NCBI RefSeq assembly: GCF_037975245.1
Contig: NC_092575.1
Span: forward strand, 11,304,501-11,368,500
Length of the DNA stretch: 64,000 nucleotides
Direction: 5' to 3'
Origin: Apostichopus japonicus
Taxonomy: Eukaryota; Echinodermata; Holothuroidea; Aspidochirotida; Stichopodidae
The notes beneath the pieces are model-generated. The model did not search any database. It was not told where the DNA came from and was given only the letters and a program-made list of their open reading frames with translations. A program made the position numbers and the translations under genes. This document shows, piece after piece, positions 11,690-24,396 of the stretch (positions are counted from its first letter, which is position 1; each line of letters begins with the position of its first letter).

Positions 11690-12520
11690 GATCTAAACTT
11701 CTTAGTACTTTAGATATAGACTTAGATTTCTTAGATGTATATAATTACCTATTAAAATACTGAGGTGATGGGTTTCTTGGAAAGATCCGCACATCCAGAA
11801 AATAAAAGATGAAACATGAAGAGGCTATATGTTCAGTTTGTTTTTTACTGAAGCCGTCGCAACATAAAACTGCCGAAATATTGATCAATCGGAGTTTTAA
11901 GCACACGCACACTGCTAGAGAGTCCATGATTTTCTACGTAACGACAGTCAGAGTTGTGTCGGTTCGCGTTCAGTTTTTATAGAGACATCACCAAATCTTG
12001 GGTATATACGCCAATTATGCAATAGTAATTTTAATGTTATCGATTATTAGACGTTTAAGGTGGACGTTGTTGCATGTACACTTTCATCGACGATGGGCCA
12101 ATTTCTGATACATGTTCGTAGGATCTCCGTCTAAGACATATTCCTTCTCACACTTTCTGAATGCTAAATGTCTTCGGATTTCGACTATGATGATGATACG
12201 TGCTTCATTGATTGGTTGTCGAAAGCAAAGTACGCAGTTGTTGTATCCCGGCGGCTTGTCATGGACACTTTCTTTGTACGATGGCATTGTGCCATTGGAA
12301 AGCGATGAAAGGATCACCTCTCTGTTATATAAATACATGAAGGCTGAAGCGTTAGGTATTCCGTTAGCAGCGTATATAGTGAACTAAACCAAGCGCATTC
12401 CATTAATAAGTTACACAACAAAATACTCCAGCACCCCTCATCCCTCCCTAGAAGAGGTATAAGTGATATGCGCCATAGCGCCCAGAATGAGAAATTTTCG
12501 ATAATGAAAATAATGATGTA
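11690..12520. other. Non-coding spacer, copy A unit
   Basis: No convincing gene. Short open frames on both strands (for example 12112-12387 and 12084-12338) have no recognisable domain and are not all kept open in copy B. About 290 bp present in copy B (about 26130-26420) is missing here at about 12328. Confidence 0.5.
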
Positions 12521-12521
12521 T

Positions 12522-12890
12522 ATGACTAGCAGGGTGAGTTACAAAAATTCCGTGATTGATCTAAAGTAACTTGACTAACAGAGTGTGTTGCAGGAATTCC
12601 GTGATTAACCCTAAAGTAACCTAACTGCAGGGTGTGTTACAGGGACTCAGTGATTGATCTGAAGTATCCTAACTAGCAGGGTGTGTTACAGGGATTCAGT
12701 GATTGATCTAAAGTAATCTAACTTCAGGGTGTGTTACAGGGATTCCGTGATTGAGCTAAAGTAACTTAACTAGCACGGTGTGTTACAGGGATTCAGTGAT
12801 TGATCTAAAGGAACTTAACTAGCAGGGTGTGTTGCCGGGATTCCGTGATTAACCTTTAAGTAACCGCACTCAGAGTGTGTTACAATGGTG
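12522..12890. repeat. Minisatellite, about 48-bp period (copy A)
   Basis: About seven units of CTAGCAGGGTGTGTTACAGG followed by GATTCCGTGATTGATCTAAAG and TAACTTAA, with small variants. The matching tract in copy B (26626-26885) has about five units. Confidence 0.85.
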
Positions 12891-13450
12891 CGCATCAGCT
12901 AAGGTATCATATGTACGCTGATGACACTTAGCTTTACCTCGCCATTGATCCAAAAATAACAGATCCAATCGAGGGCGTCATACTAAAGGTCCAATCTTGC
13001 ATCTAGATGATATTCAGTCAGGGATGACCCACAATCACCTATCAAACTGAACACTGATAAAACTGAAGTCTTGATTTGTGACAGAAAACAAGAAGTAGCA
13101 AAACTGCATGTAACACAACTAAGCATCAGTCAATGCAACATAAATATTGTCGATAAAACATCAGTCTGCAATCTTGGAGTAAGAATTGATCCTGAACTCA
13201 ATATGGAAGAACACATAAAACACTTTTGTAAATCAACTTATTTTCATTTGCGCAACATCAGCAAGATTAGAAGATATCTGACTAGACAAGCAACTGAATA
13301 GTTGGTGCATACCCTGATAACATATCGACTTGACTACAGTAATTCTTTGCCCTATGGAATTACAAATGCACAAATGAATTGACTGCATCGAATTCATAAC
13401 ACCGCCGCACGAATAGTGACAAAAACTCCTAAGCTAAGTCATATAACGCG
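12890..13450 (+). pseudogene. CR1/L2-like LINE reverse transcriptase fragment (copy A unit)
   Basis: Translation shows YHMYADDT, the catalytic box of non-LTR RTs, near 12908. It is followed by NTDKTEVLICDRK, then LGVRIDPELNMEEHIKHFCK, HLRNISKIRRYLTRQATE, LITYRLDYSNSLPYGITNAQ and LHRIHNTAARIVTKTPK: the thumb and connector region typical of CR1/L2/jockey-clade LINEs. In-frame stops follow YADDT, RQATE and NAQMN, so it is dead. The 5' part, the endonuclease and the rest of the RT are missing. The same fragment lies at 26890-27450. Confidence 0.85.
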
Positions 13451-13514
13451 TTTGTAACGAAACGTCAAAGACAACATGAAATGATAACATAATGATCTTT
13501 ATGACGGAAAATAT

Positions 13515-14598
13515 TGTTACGTTGGAATGCGAGAGGTCTCGATAATTAATTTTAACGAGACACAAGCCTTGGTTCGTTTCCGTAAGGAACACAGACAAAT
13601 TGACGAGTCTAGAGATTTTAATTGAAACGTAAACTATATTGAACAATGGATTTCGAACCAACAACAACAAGTGGTAATTACAAATATATAGAAAATTACT
13701 CACAAACTTAACAAGATAGGATACACTTTAAAACACGCTGGTCTCTTCCAACGGCGATATCCCACAGCGGCCACGACCTCGATGACGACGATTCTCGGTC
13801 CGTTGTACCGCGAAATTCACTGGTCCTCGACGAAGTTTCTCGCGATCCCAGAAACAGCAGTCACCTTCTTTCCGGCGATGCTCCAAAATAGAAGACGGAC
13901 TTCCAGCCACAATAGAGTGAAGCACAAGTCGAACTTCTCGCCGACTAAATATTACCAAAGTCAGTCCAAAATCAGCTTTATAGCCACCAACTCCTGGCGT
14001 AACGAACTTCCTCAACGGAGACAGAAATTCTTCACCTTCTCCGAAATAAAGACTGGAAAACTGTAGTTTCACAGCAAAGTCCTCTTCAAACTTCTGAATG
14101 GAAGTGTAGAATCAATCTTGGTATCGATATCTCAATCCCTCAGAAACTACTGGTAGTTGAGCACTGACGATATATAGTAGAATGGGTTAATATTTGTCGT
14201 CGCTTGTATTCGTTCAGAAACTGAGAAACTCTCCGATCTGGGCGGGTTTATATACGATTCGCCATGTCAAGAATCATCTAGATCTTTCTCGATACAGTTG
14301 ACCCAGTTTCTCTATTCTTGGAAGTCCTTTGCATATCTCGCGAACGTTCCAGAGAATCCACGAAAAGTGTGCACAGCGCAACGGGACTTCACGTAAACCG
14401 ACGTTAACCCGAGACCAGCGCGTCATCATAAGGAATATACCAGAACAATCGTGTATTATAACATTGTGACACGGTAACCCGACCTAATTTCTCAAATACT
14501 GATTTATCACGTAGGCAATTTCAATTACTCTCCACATTATAACATTAGGTTTCTCACTAGCAGTGACTAGCGTTAGGCTACAATGGGCCCTCGTAACA
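13515..14598. mobile_element. Solo LTR, 1084 bp, copy A only
   Basis: It begins TGTTACG and ends CGTAACA (TG...CA ends, 7-bp inverted), and is flanked by ATAT at 13511-13514 and 14599-14602. Copy B at 27513-27530 has the unoccupied site with one ATAT and otherwise matching flanks. This defines the insertion exactly. No gag-pol lies between, so this is a solo LTR left by recombination. Open frames at 13728-14072 (-) and 13782-14066 (+) fall inside it and are not treated as genes. The family (BEL/Pao or Gypsy) is undetermined. Confidence 0.88.
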
Positions 14599-14602
14599 AT
14601 AT

Positions 14603-15760
14603 GATTAAAAAAAGAGAAAAATTTTGAAGGTAGCTTGATGGTAGCTTGCTCATATATAAGTTAATATATGAATCAATGTTCACTATAAACACACATTCAA
14701 CCATAACCATAGGTACCATTCTTTTTTAATTGATTATCATTCACATCCGTTTTCAGAATACAGGAAGGTTTAAACTGAAATAAAATATACAGAAAAAATA
14801 TATATTAAAAGACCGAACTATTCCTGTCAGGGTATCTAACTATATGGTTTATATTTATATATCTGTTTGTATTCCAAGCAAAAGGCAACAGGTCTACATG
14901 CGTGGAAACTGATTGCCGTTTGCTAGGTAGCCTACTCACCAACTTCTCATTTCATTAAATAAGCACTGACTTTGCACAAAATCTAAAAGCTAACATCAAT
15001 TAAAGACCAATATCGAAACAATTAGATCGTTAAAGCTGAACGACGCAATATCATGAATCTTATCTGAACGTTCAACTAGTGTTGTTTCCTTTTTTTAATA
15101 TAATGACGAAACACACTCATGGGTTACAGGCCCACACATACACATACTTTCACCTACAGAGACCCATCTGCCTGCAAGACTATATACCAAAGGGGATGTT
15201 GTGACCAACCAACTTTGGGCTAAATTAAACATTTATCTGCAAAATGTTTAATTGACAACTTATCAGAAGTTGGGGCAAAGTTTTCTGATGTTGTTGCACT
15301 TTAAGCTTCCGTTTACGGCTTCAGGAAGAAAAACTTATGAAAACAGGAAATGTGTACTTTTTGTGACTCCAACCTATAATCAGAAAACCGACCAAACATA
15401 ACAATTCTGCCACATTGGAAGAGTGTAAGGGAGAAACCATGGAGCTATAAACAGATGGAGAAACTATCAAGTAAGCTGCCGTCCGATGGAACTCTATGTG
15501 TAAGATTTTTTTCAATGATTGTTTTTTATTCATATATTTTCTTATTAACGTCTCGGGAACGACATGCTGTAAGTTACCACATACATCTACTATGATATGT
15601 ACTTGCTCTACTTATATGTATTAAACACTTTTGCATCAGGAAGTGAACAATTAAATATTATGTATATTATTTTTTTTAAAAGAGAGAAATAAGATATGAC
15701 TTATAATTGACAAGTTAGGAGTAATGTTTATATATATAAAAATAATGTTTATATATCCGC
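14603..15760. other. A/T-rich intergenic DNA between copies A and B
   Basis: No gene is seen. It aligns throughout with 27517-28670 and belongs to the duplicated unit. Short frames near 15321-15533 (-) recur in copy B but have no domain and differ at the end. Confidence 0.55.
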
Positions 15761-16205
15761 CGGAGGCTGGAAGTTTTTTCACTGTTCTGGATTTTCCTTC
15801 TCATTTCGTTTTCAATTATATTTATTAATTTGCTTTTGTCGTTAACCTCCATTTCATTAACATAAAGTCTGTTCAAAGTATCTCTTCCGAGATCCGGCTT
15901 TAGGAATCACAAATGATTTTCGAGTTGGTCGGCATCATGTTTGATCTCTATAGAGTAAGGCAAAATATGTCACCAAGAACAGAACTAGTATTGTTCGATA
16001 CATGTGGCAAACGCCTACAGTGGAATTACGACCTTCCTTGCCGGTACCGGTTTCGAACCTCTGGACATACAATCAGCGTCCATAGTCTGGTGGTTAGGGT
16101 GTCCGCGTACAAAGCGGGAGGCCCGGGTTCGAATCCCGGTGGGGGCTGGAAGTTTTGTCACTGTTCTGGATTTTCCTTCTCATTACGTGTTCAATTATAT
16201 TTATA
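15761..16205 (+). mobile_element. tRNA-derived SINE pair at the head of copy B
   Basis: A SINE tail at 15761-15912 (GCCGGAGGCTGGAAG to GAGATCCGGCTTTAGG) is followed by a second copy whose head at 16076-16146 folds like a tRNA. The acceptor pairs except for one mismatch and a wobble, the anticodon arm is CCGC/GCGG and the T stem CCGGG/CCCGG is perfect around TTCGAAT. The tail GGAAGTTTTGTCACTGTTCTGG follows and ends in (TA)n. The tail and the copies elsewhere (3345-3431, 28671-30297) make it a SINE, not a tRNA gene. No anticodon identity is claimed. Confidence 0.8.
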
Positions 16206-16679
16206 AATATATATATATATATGTTGATACTAGTTGAGACTAGTGGAACACTAGTAGTTGTAACTCGGAGTTTCACGCGTTATAGTGATCGTCAGACAAC
16301 TGGTAACTTCACGTTATGCTCCATGAATATATAGGATCCTCGTCGGGGTTGCCGGGGATTATAGAATTGTTGGTGTATTGTTCTGCCGGTGTATTCTCTT
16401 TTGCGTCCGTTCTGTTGGTGGGTTTGTTAGACTTTCTTCGGTGTTTATAATATTACTTATATTACTACTAGGTAAGCAACAGGGAGGGAATACATCAGGA
16501 TCGTAAGCGATTACATCGCCTATTGCGAACCTTCTCATTTTTGAGATGTTGTGTGTCAAGCGTAATTGTTATCGCTCGAGATCATCGTCTCTTTATCAAA
16601 CAGTAGGTAAGTCCAAGTTTTAATGCTTTTTGGTTCTTTCGCTCATGTTCTACAGGATTACAACTTCCTTCAATCGTCC
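16206..16679. other. 5' flank of Ig gene copy B
   Basis: A short TA tract, then DNA homologous to the copy A flank. It may contain the promoter. No ORF with support. Confidence 0.45.
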
Positions 16680-19600
16680 ATGATGCAGGTCTTAAAACAT
16701 CTATGGATAATCGTCACTATGTGCATTCTACACGGTAGGACAAAAAGTCAAGTTCTTTGTTTTTGAATAGTAATAGTTTATGTAACCTGGAACTAATAGA
16801 GTTCAATAGGTTTCACCTTCACTATAAGTATTGGAGATATATGTCGTATCTGCCTTAAACGTTGGTGTTTGAGAAAACCATGATTTTCGTTTCGTTATCA
16901 TTTCGGTTGACACACGTATATATTATTGCAATGTTTTTTTTTTACATTTTATCGGTTAAATGAAAAAGAAATTATACGTCAACGTTTGCTTCAAATCGAA
17001 TTTTGTAAGCCACAGTGCAATATGTTTTACAAGTATTAGATGAGCCGTTTACATTTCAGTAAAGGATTAGTTTGGACCGGTGCAAGACATGACGGGCTAT
17101 TAAGTAATTAAGAAGTTTGTAAATGCATACCTCTTTCAGTTGCGCTGTTTTATTACATGTTTAAATGCTGGTTTCCTAAAGAAGGGACAAAATGATGTTG
17201 ATTTAATACAGAGAATACTAATTGCTATTTCTAAATAGAAATAAAACAAAACAGCAAACTGCTTATCCACTAAAGAGCCTGTGAAAGAGAATGTGTAAAA
17301 GTAAGTTGGCCTGACGTTTCGATCCTAGCAGGATCTTCTTCAGAGGCTAAATGACATGCTTGTCATAAAGCCTCTGAAGAAGACCCTGCTAGGATCCAAA
17401 CGTCAGGCCAACACCCTATTACACATGCTATTTCTATCAAAAATAATATATTTTGATGAGAAATACTAAACTCTATTTTATCTTAATTCCAAACACAACC
17501 GTTTTAGGTACTAAAAGTGTTTTGACAGACTGTACAAGTCACCAAAATGCACGAATCGGCAGTAGTTGGAAAATTGACTGCAGGCTACAAGGAGATTGGA
17601 GCGAAGTTAAATATTACCACGATAACCCAGTCGAAAGAAATTTACTAATTATGTCTAATCAAGGTAAGCCTTCAACATGTGTATGAGTGAGTTATTCCCA
17701 CGAGTATCCCATTAGTACACAATTATATAGTAAATATACATTATTCATGATTGCTTTATATGATGTATGATGATGGGGATAGTTTATAATGCCTAATAGG
17801 AGTTCATTAAATCTTAAAAAGTGACAATGTTTATTTGAACAATATGATATAATAATTGATATCCCTTTGTATAGGAATGTATAGGAAAAGGTAGAGGTAA
17901 AGGGAAAGGCGTGCGTTTACACAAGTGAGAACAATCAAAAGTCAAAATGAGACAATTGAATGATTAAAATATATATCAAACTAGACAGGCAGTTTACATT
18001 TGTCTAAATGAATGACGTGATGTACATGGTTTGCCGTACACACAATACATCACAGGTCATGTACAGCGAGATCAATTGATCAACTCGTGACTGTACAATA
18101 CTGCTTACATATACTCAGGAAGGAAACGTTTTTTTTTTTTTTCATATTGTGAGAAGCAACATCAGAACAACCGGCATAAACCATATTGCAAGGAAGTAAT
18201 AATCCAAATATAAACAACCAGTAACATTCCCTGCCCATATCATTATAATGTTTGTGGTCAGATATAATAATAAAAATTCAGTTGGTGATTGCCAATATAA
18301 ATGATTATGAAGGTCATATAAAGTAGAATCTTTACATCTTTACATGAACTTGATTTGACTTTGATATGGATTCCCTTCATATCTTCCACATCAAACTTGA
18401 GATAATTCGAATATGGCCCAAAACTTTTGGCCATACGTAATATGAAGTTTTATAAAAATGTTAGTCCATATAAAGTTTCATAAAGTTAACAAAGTAGAAC
18501 TCTTATATAATTATATAAAACTTTATATGGCTTTTTGTGGATTCTATATATATTCTCCACATTAAACATATATGAAATTGCTTTAAATGGTTCATATACA
18601 AATATCATGTACAGTTTAAAGTAGAACTATAGTGACAGAAAAAATTCTTCTTTTCATATATAATGTAGTTTATATGTTACCAAGCAATATATTTTTTTAA
18701 TTTTCTAAATAGCACACCGGAAAGTTATAAAAAAGGGAATTAAAACATCGTTTTTTCGTCTCCGTGATTGATACGAATTTAGGAATTTGCAAACACTGCA
18801 ACGACCTTGAACAGCCCTCAAGTCAGTGAATGACGTCACTGTGATGATCTGTTCTGTTGTGCACTGTTCAGTACGGAGCTGTGCGTGCATTTCGTGTCAG
18901 CAAAACTGTTACTTTAGTTTAATTTTCCGGCGTAATGTTCAAGACATAAATAGATAATGAATATCATGGTGTTTTTTATTACTTCACCACGTGTTTACAA
19001 GGTTTTTTTTACGAAATTTGCGACGATTTCGCAATATCTGAAGAGGTAACTCGCAAGCTGACCCAAAGTAACGTAAATCACAAGATCACGTTGTTGGCTG
19101 GTTTTGAGTGCTGTATGAATGTGCTCACTTACCTGTCAAACTGGCACAATAATAATAGTGATGATAGTCTCAAACGTAGATTAGTATAACATCCGAAAGA
19201 AAATCCAAAGTTCTAAACAAAGCAGAATCGCTTGTATGCACTAGGCCTACTGTAAAACATAAACGTTCCTTGTTCCGTACGTTATTAAATCTAACAGAAA
19301 GGTTCCATTGAGCTTGAAATACAACCGCATTTGAACTCGATCGAGTGGTTAGTCTAGCTCTAACAATTTTCTCACTACATGCAATGCCTATTGCGTTTAT
19401 TCACATGCATGCCACGTGGATTGGGCCTCAGGAGGAATCATATTCTAGTCCATCTTCACGTTTATGATCCGCAAACGGTACTTTCACACTGTGCAAACAT
19501 TATTGACAGTGTGCGCTACCGTAAGTAATACTTACACGATGTTTTGTTTCGCTCGACCATACATACGCTTGGAAAATTAAAAAACCTTATTGTAGAGTCC

Positions 19601-22600
19601 ACATTCGATCTGTTGCATCCCCCTACAACCCAATTTCTTGGCATTTTGCTAGTGGTTTAGGTTGTTTGTCGAGTCCAATATAGAGTAGGTTGCCACTAAA
19701 CTTACACACTCAGTGCACACAGCTGAAGAACACTACGCCGAGCTCACTTTGTTATCATCATAATGACGTCACAGGTCACTGTAGATCACGTGATCATCAT
19801 ATCGCTTTTCGCGAAAAGCCCAATTTTTGTTTAAAAAATCAACGAGTTTAGGAATGTTTTTTCAGCCTTTCCCAACATCGGATTGACTTGAATTTTCACA
19901 TGTGTAAAACGGAAACCAACTAGAATACTCTTGAATAAAATCGTATTTCTGCTGAAAATCACTATCGTTCATCTTTAAGGTTTTTATATAAAATTCCCGA
20001 TGCAACAGCAATATGTAGAAAAATATTAGCTTTATATGTAGTATACCTTAGCAAGTTGTGCAGTACATGGGTCTGGTTAAAGTACTGTACATTACGATAC
20101 CGAGATATCTAACTGGATGCATTGGGAAAACAGTAACTCTCCTAAATGTACACACCGTGGCTGTAGGCCTACTAATGTTACTGCTAGTAGTACAGTGGGC
20201 CGTGGGCTAAGCTAATTCGTGAATACCGCACAATGCTGTACTCTATGAAAACACTCTGTTGTAATATTCTTTAACTATAGTTAATAAACAAGCATAAGAG
20301 CGAAGAATTACTTATTTATTTGGGGTTTTGGGTTGTTTTGAAACTATGAGTCTTTTTGTTTTAAATTTAATATAAAAAACTTTTGACAGGAAAGGCTGGA
20401 TATGTCATTCTGAGTATGAAATGTTCTGGCTGGAGAATCTTTTAACCTCTTTGACATATTGGCTTGCTTTTTTATGTCAGATATTATACGTCATCTCAAT
20501 TCTACTCCACTTTCAAGATAACGAGCATAGATTTGGGCGCGACATCGGCACTCTGGATATTGATGAAGATGGCGCCATGGTTATCAACAATGTTACAATA
20601 GATCATATATCTTTGTATACGTTGATTTACACCGACAGAGACGGACATGATTATCAACATGAATTTATCATTATAGGTAATGTTAGTACCATTCATATAA
20701 AGAGAACATTATTATAGAAACAATTAACTCTAATATCGAGAAAGGAAAATGTTGATCTTGTTATTACTTCACGGTTAGGTACAGCAGCAAAGCAATTATA
20801 AATGACGTTTGGAGAATCACAAACAATGAAATATCATAAAAAAATATATATAGTAAGAAATGCAAATACGACTTTGCTTATACTGATTTACACGTAAAAA
20901 CCAACTTCCTTGAGCTATGTGATGAAAATTTGTATGATTGCAGAAGAATGTATCTTTGAAATAATAGAGCATATAATGTGATTTTACTGACTCAAACCAA
21001 TCAGGTTACTGCTTCCTCATTGTTTACTCTTTTCTCGCAGATTGTCCTGACATTACTGTTTACGCCCATCATGGATCCGACGCACTCATAAATTGTTACT
21101 TCCCTCAGTCTCAAAGGGTTTTCTGGTACGATTCAACGTCACGTAATGCTCGACCAATCGCAAGTCTTGAAGGAGGCCGGAAGGCGGGGTCAGGAGTCTC
21201 TGCTGGGAAATACGATATTGCCAATAACAGTGGTCTGCTGATAAGGAATACTACTTTCAGCGACGAAAAAACATACCGTGTTATAGTTATTGTATCCAAT
21301 ATACATACATTAACAACAGATCAGGAAGTCGTTATTTATGGTAAGTCAGTGTTTTATATAAAGTTATGAGAATAAACCTAGCTGTAAACTGCGATTATTT
21401 TTACCTGCCATAGAAATTTGGTCCTCAGATAATACCTACCAAACTCAGTAACATAATGTACCCTGTAATCCAGTTTTCTAAGAAAGAAAAAAAGTAAATA
21501 GGCCTGTGTTGGAATGTATAAGTTATAGTTTTAATATGTTGTTTGTAGCAGGATCTTCTTCAACGACAAACTGAATTAAAAACAGTTTCAATATGCATTC
21601 GAGTAAGATTCTGCCATTATCGACACTTCAGGTACCCTTACTTGTTTACGTAATCTGGTTCCTAAGGGTTTCGTTTATTCTACAGCAAGCGTCGAAACAG
21701 CGGTATTGTCAGTAGATATTTGCGAGGGAAGAAACTTCTGTTTGGTGCAGCTGCAAGATCCGACATTTTTTATGTGTCGGGAAACAAATACAGGACCTCA
21801 TACGTTACTGGGCTGGACAAGGAACACATCAAACGGTACACGATTAGTTAATACTTCTAAGTCTTTTGATGGAAACATGTACGAGGCATTCGTATCAACG
21901 AATGTAAATCTTAACTCGACAGACCGACTATATGTTTACATCTGTAACTCCATAATAGATATTCCAGCTAAGCCATTAAGACAAATAGTTGTAATGGTCG
22001 AATATGAGAGTAAGGACTACATCACTACTCTGTTGAAACCGACATATTATATGGCATATGATGACGTCAGGTTAGTCTGCACCAATGAGAATTCTTTGTT
22101 CATATTATGGAAAAGAAACCACGAAACTATTGGATACTATCACGAAGGCAAATCGGATGTATTGAAACCCGGCTACGAGCTTGATAAGGATGGATCGTTG
22201 CCCATTAACAAATTCTCATATACACATGAAGGTGAATATGTTTGTATCTACAACAATGGTAAAGTCGAGGACGTAAAGCAACATAATATCAAGACCGTTG
22301 GTGAGTGCCTTTATTTTTGCAAATCTCTTAATTTATTGTATAATATACCGTTCCACTGATTATAAACAATACCGTTTGTTCCATTTTTCTTTTTCATATT
22401 GTTTTCCGAACATGTTCCTGGTTTTAACTTACTTTCAGGGGCACTTATCGGACGGGCCCAATATGAGGTACAACGTCATAACTAAACGTTAATTGATCTG
22501 CAACATTAAGGTCCCAAAGTCACAGATAAATAATATTCATCAAAAAGCCTTGCTTCATATTAACTAATTAGTACAGTGTCATAGTATTGCTAAAGCTAGC

Positions 22601-24396
22601 TATATAATGACTTACAATCTCAAGATATTGAGGAATTTTGTCTTTTCGATCAACAAACCTTTATCTGTATAATGCTAATCAATCGGTAGGTAGAACGCTT
22701 GGAATGTATTTGGAATCTTCGTCGTATCCGAAGTAATAATCTAAAAAAAAATCTGAAAATGGAAAACAATTAAAAACTATACCGTTCATAATATTCTCTT
22801 CTTATTTCTTTATTCATTAGTTACACCAATCAATCCTACACCTTCTATCGTTGGCGTTGGGTGCTCAGAACCATTGAATTGCACATTTAATGTAACAAGC
22901 AGTGGATATCTGACATGTTTAATAGAGGGCGTTCTACCAATCGTGCATCCGAAATGGATCCACGATGAATATATTTCTTCCAGAATTACTTTCAGTCGAC
23001 CACAGCTAATAGTGAGAAATATTGGGTCTTTGTTTAACATATACTTGACTACGTACTACGAAATAACGACTGACCAGGTTTATGAAAGTGAGACAGACGA
23101 AGACTGGCAGGCTAATGACGTCACAGCGTCCTGCTCTGTGAACTACGAGGTTCTTGGGCAACACAAGACAGACGTTACGCTGCATCTCCAGAAACGTACG
23201 TCAGGTGACTATATACAATGTGTAAGCGTAGGAAGGTACTTTGATGAGGAGATAAACTGTTACTGTATGATGATGATAAAAGAGCTGTCAATTGAAGTTA
23301 GACCACCCCATTGGAGCTTGTTGAAACATTCTTTTTCTGGGTAGTGATCTTCAAGTAACAATATATGGAAGGGAGAGGACTCATTTTTCAGCAGTTGGTT
23401 TTAAGTGTATAGGGCGAAGGTGGAGAGGGGATATTTGGGGAGGGGGACTGTGGGGAGGGGGACTGTGGGGAGGGGGACATTAAGGAGAAGCCAATTTTCC
23501 ATCCCATGCAGACTGATGTGATAAATATGCTTGTGATGAATAACTCACACCACATTAATAAATCGTCCGTTTGAAATTATCGCGTTGTAAACATATCGAG
23601 CTTCATAAATGACATAAAGATTATCCAAAACTAAACGGAAAAGACCCCTCGTGGCACCCCCTTTTGGTTCCGAAATGACCGAATTTAATTATTTCAGAAA
23701 ATCTAATACCATGTCTTAAGATACGGACAGTTACATGTGGAGAGCAACATGGTATATTACCACAACCGTGACGTTAGGACTTTCTTTGCATTCAGAATAG
23801 TTACAGGCGACTCAATGAAGTTGAAACTCACAAATCATGCGTTAGAATGTAAGTTTATGCGGATTAGCATTTTTTTCATCTTAGGTTTAATTTTCAGCTA
23901 CTAAGTGTGTATCAATCGTGTTCTTCATACATAATATCTATCTTTTCAATTTGTTTCTTGCAGCTGTAACAGAGGATATGATAAGAAAGAACTTTGGAGG
24001 TAAGTTCAAACATGGTGATAATTTTGCTATATTACATATATTCACTTCGAAAATGAAATTTTGATGTGATATTTATAACTACAAGTTTACCTTACTACCT
24101 TATTTGTTACAGAGTGACTCAAGTGTTTCCTTTCCTGGTAATGTCATATTGATGAGTATATCTAGAAACTGATTTTCGTGGGTCATTGGGTAAACCTTCA
24201 TTTCTGGTAAGTATAATTAGCACACAACATTGATGCTAGTAGTGTTTAACATGCATTTCTCGTTTTTATTCCAGCAAATAATCACTGGGTGTGTGTCATC
24301 TCAGTCAGTGTAATGGCTGTCATTATGATTATTGCTTTTTGCTTTTCAAAATGGCAAAGCAAAAAAGGGGACCTGCGTCAACAAGAATACATCTGA
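16680..24396 (+). CDS. Five-Ig-domain type I membrane protein, copy B (spliced, 8 exons)
   Basis: Paralogue of copy A with the same exon plan, all introns phase 1: 16680-16734, 17508-17663, 20518-20676, 21041-21340, 21686-22300, 22821-23195, 23964-23999, 24275-24396. Total 1818 nt, 605 residues. Exon 3 lacks two codons of copy A. Exon 6 gains two codons (IVGVGC for IVGC) and loses one. All indels keep frame and all splice sites are intact, which argues for a functional protein. A 1-nt deletion in the intron just before exon 5 would break an upstream extension, confirming that the exon starts at 21686. The D2 Cys at ITNTC in copy A is Ser here (IANNS). The tail again ends QQEYI. Intron 2 is enlarged by a TTAA-flanked element (18620-19974). 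Confidence 0.8.
17296..17421. repeat. Foldback repeat with best-preserved hammerhead-like core, intron 1 of copy B
   Basis: Inverted repeat homologous to 4478-4613. The minus strand of its left arm reads CTGAAGA (17343-17337), then a 5-bp hairpin GATCC/GGATC, then GAAAC and GTC (17320-17313). That is the conserved core order of a hammerhead ribozyme (CTGANGA, stem II, GAAA). The right arm carries the mirrored copy with CAAAC for GAAAC. Hammerhead motifs are known in Penelope-like elements, so this may be a Penelope-derived remnant. Stem III and the cleavage site are not settled. Confidence 0.6.
18620..19974. mobile_element. Kolobok-like non-autonomous DNA transposon, copy B only
   Basis: TTAA at 18616-18619 and 19975-19978 flanks a 1355-bp insert. 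Its ends are imperfect inverted repeats: AGTAGAACTATAGTGA at the left, and AGATGAACGATAGTGA read from the right (13 of 16 match). The homologous site in copy A (about 6118) has a single TTAA. The TTAA target and AG..GAAC ends fit the Kolobok superfamily. There is no transposase ORF, so it depends on another element. Confidence 0.8.

Noticed and set aside
13728-14072. Overlapping frames on both strands of about 94-114 residues
   Set aside because: Both lie inside the solo LTR, which is not expected to encode protein.
16076-16146. tRNA gene candidate with good T arm
   Set aside because: It has a SINE tail and several copies with the same tail, and an acceptor mismatch, so it is a tRNA-derived SINE head.
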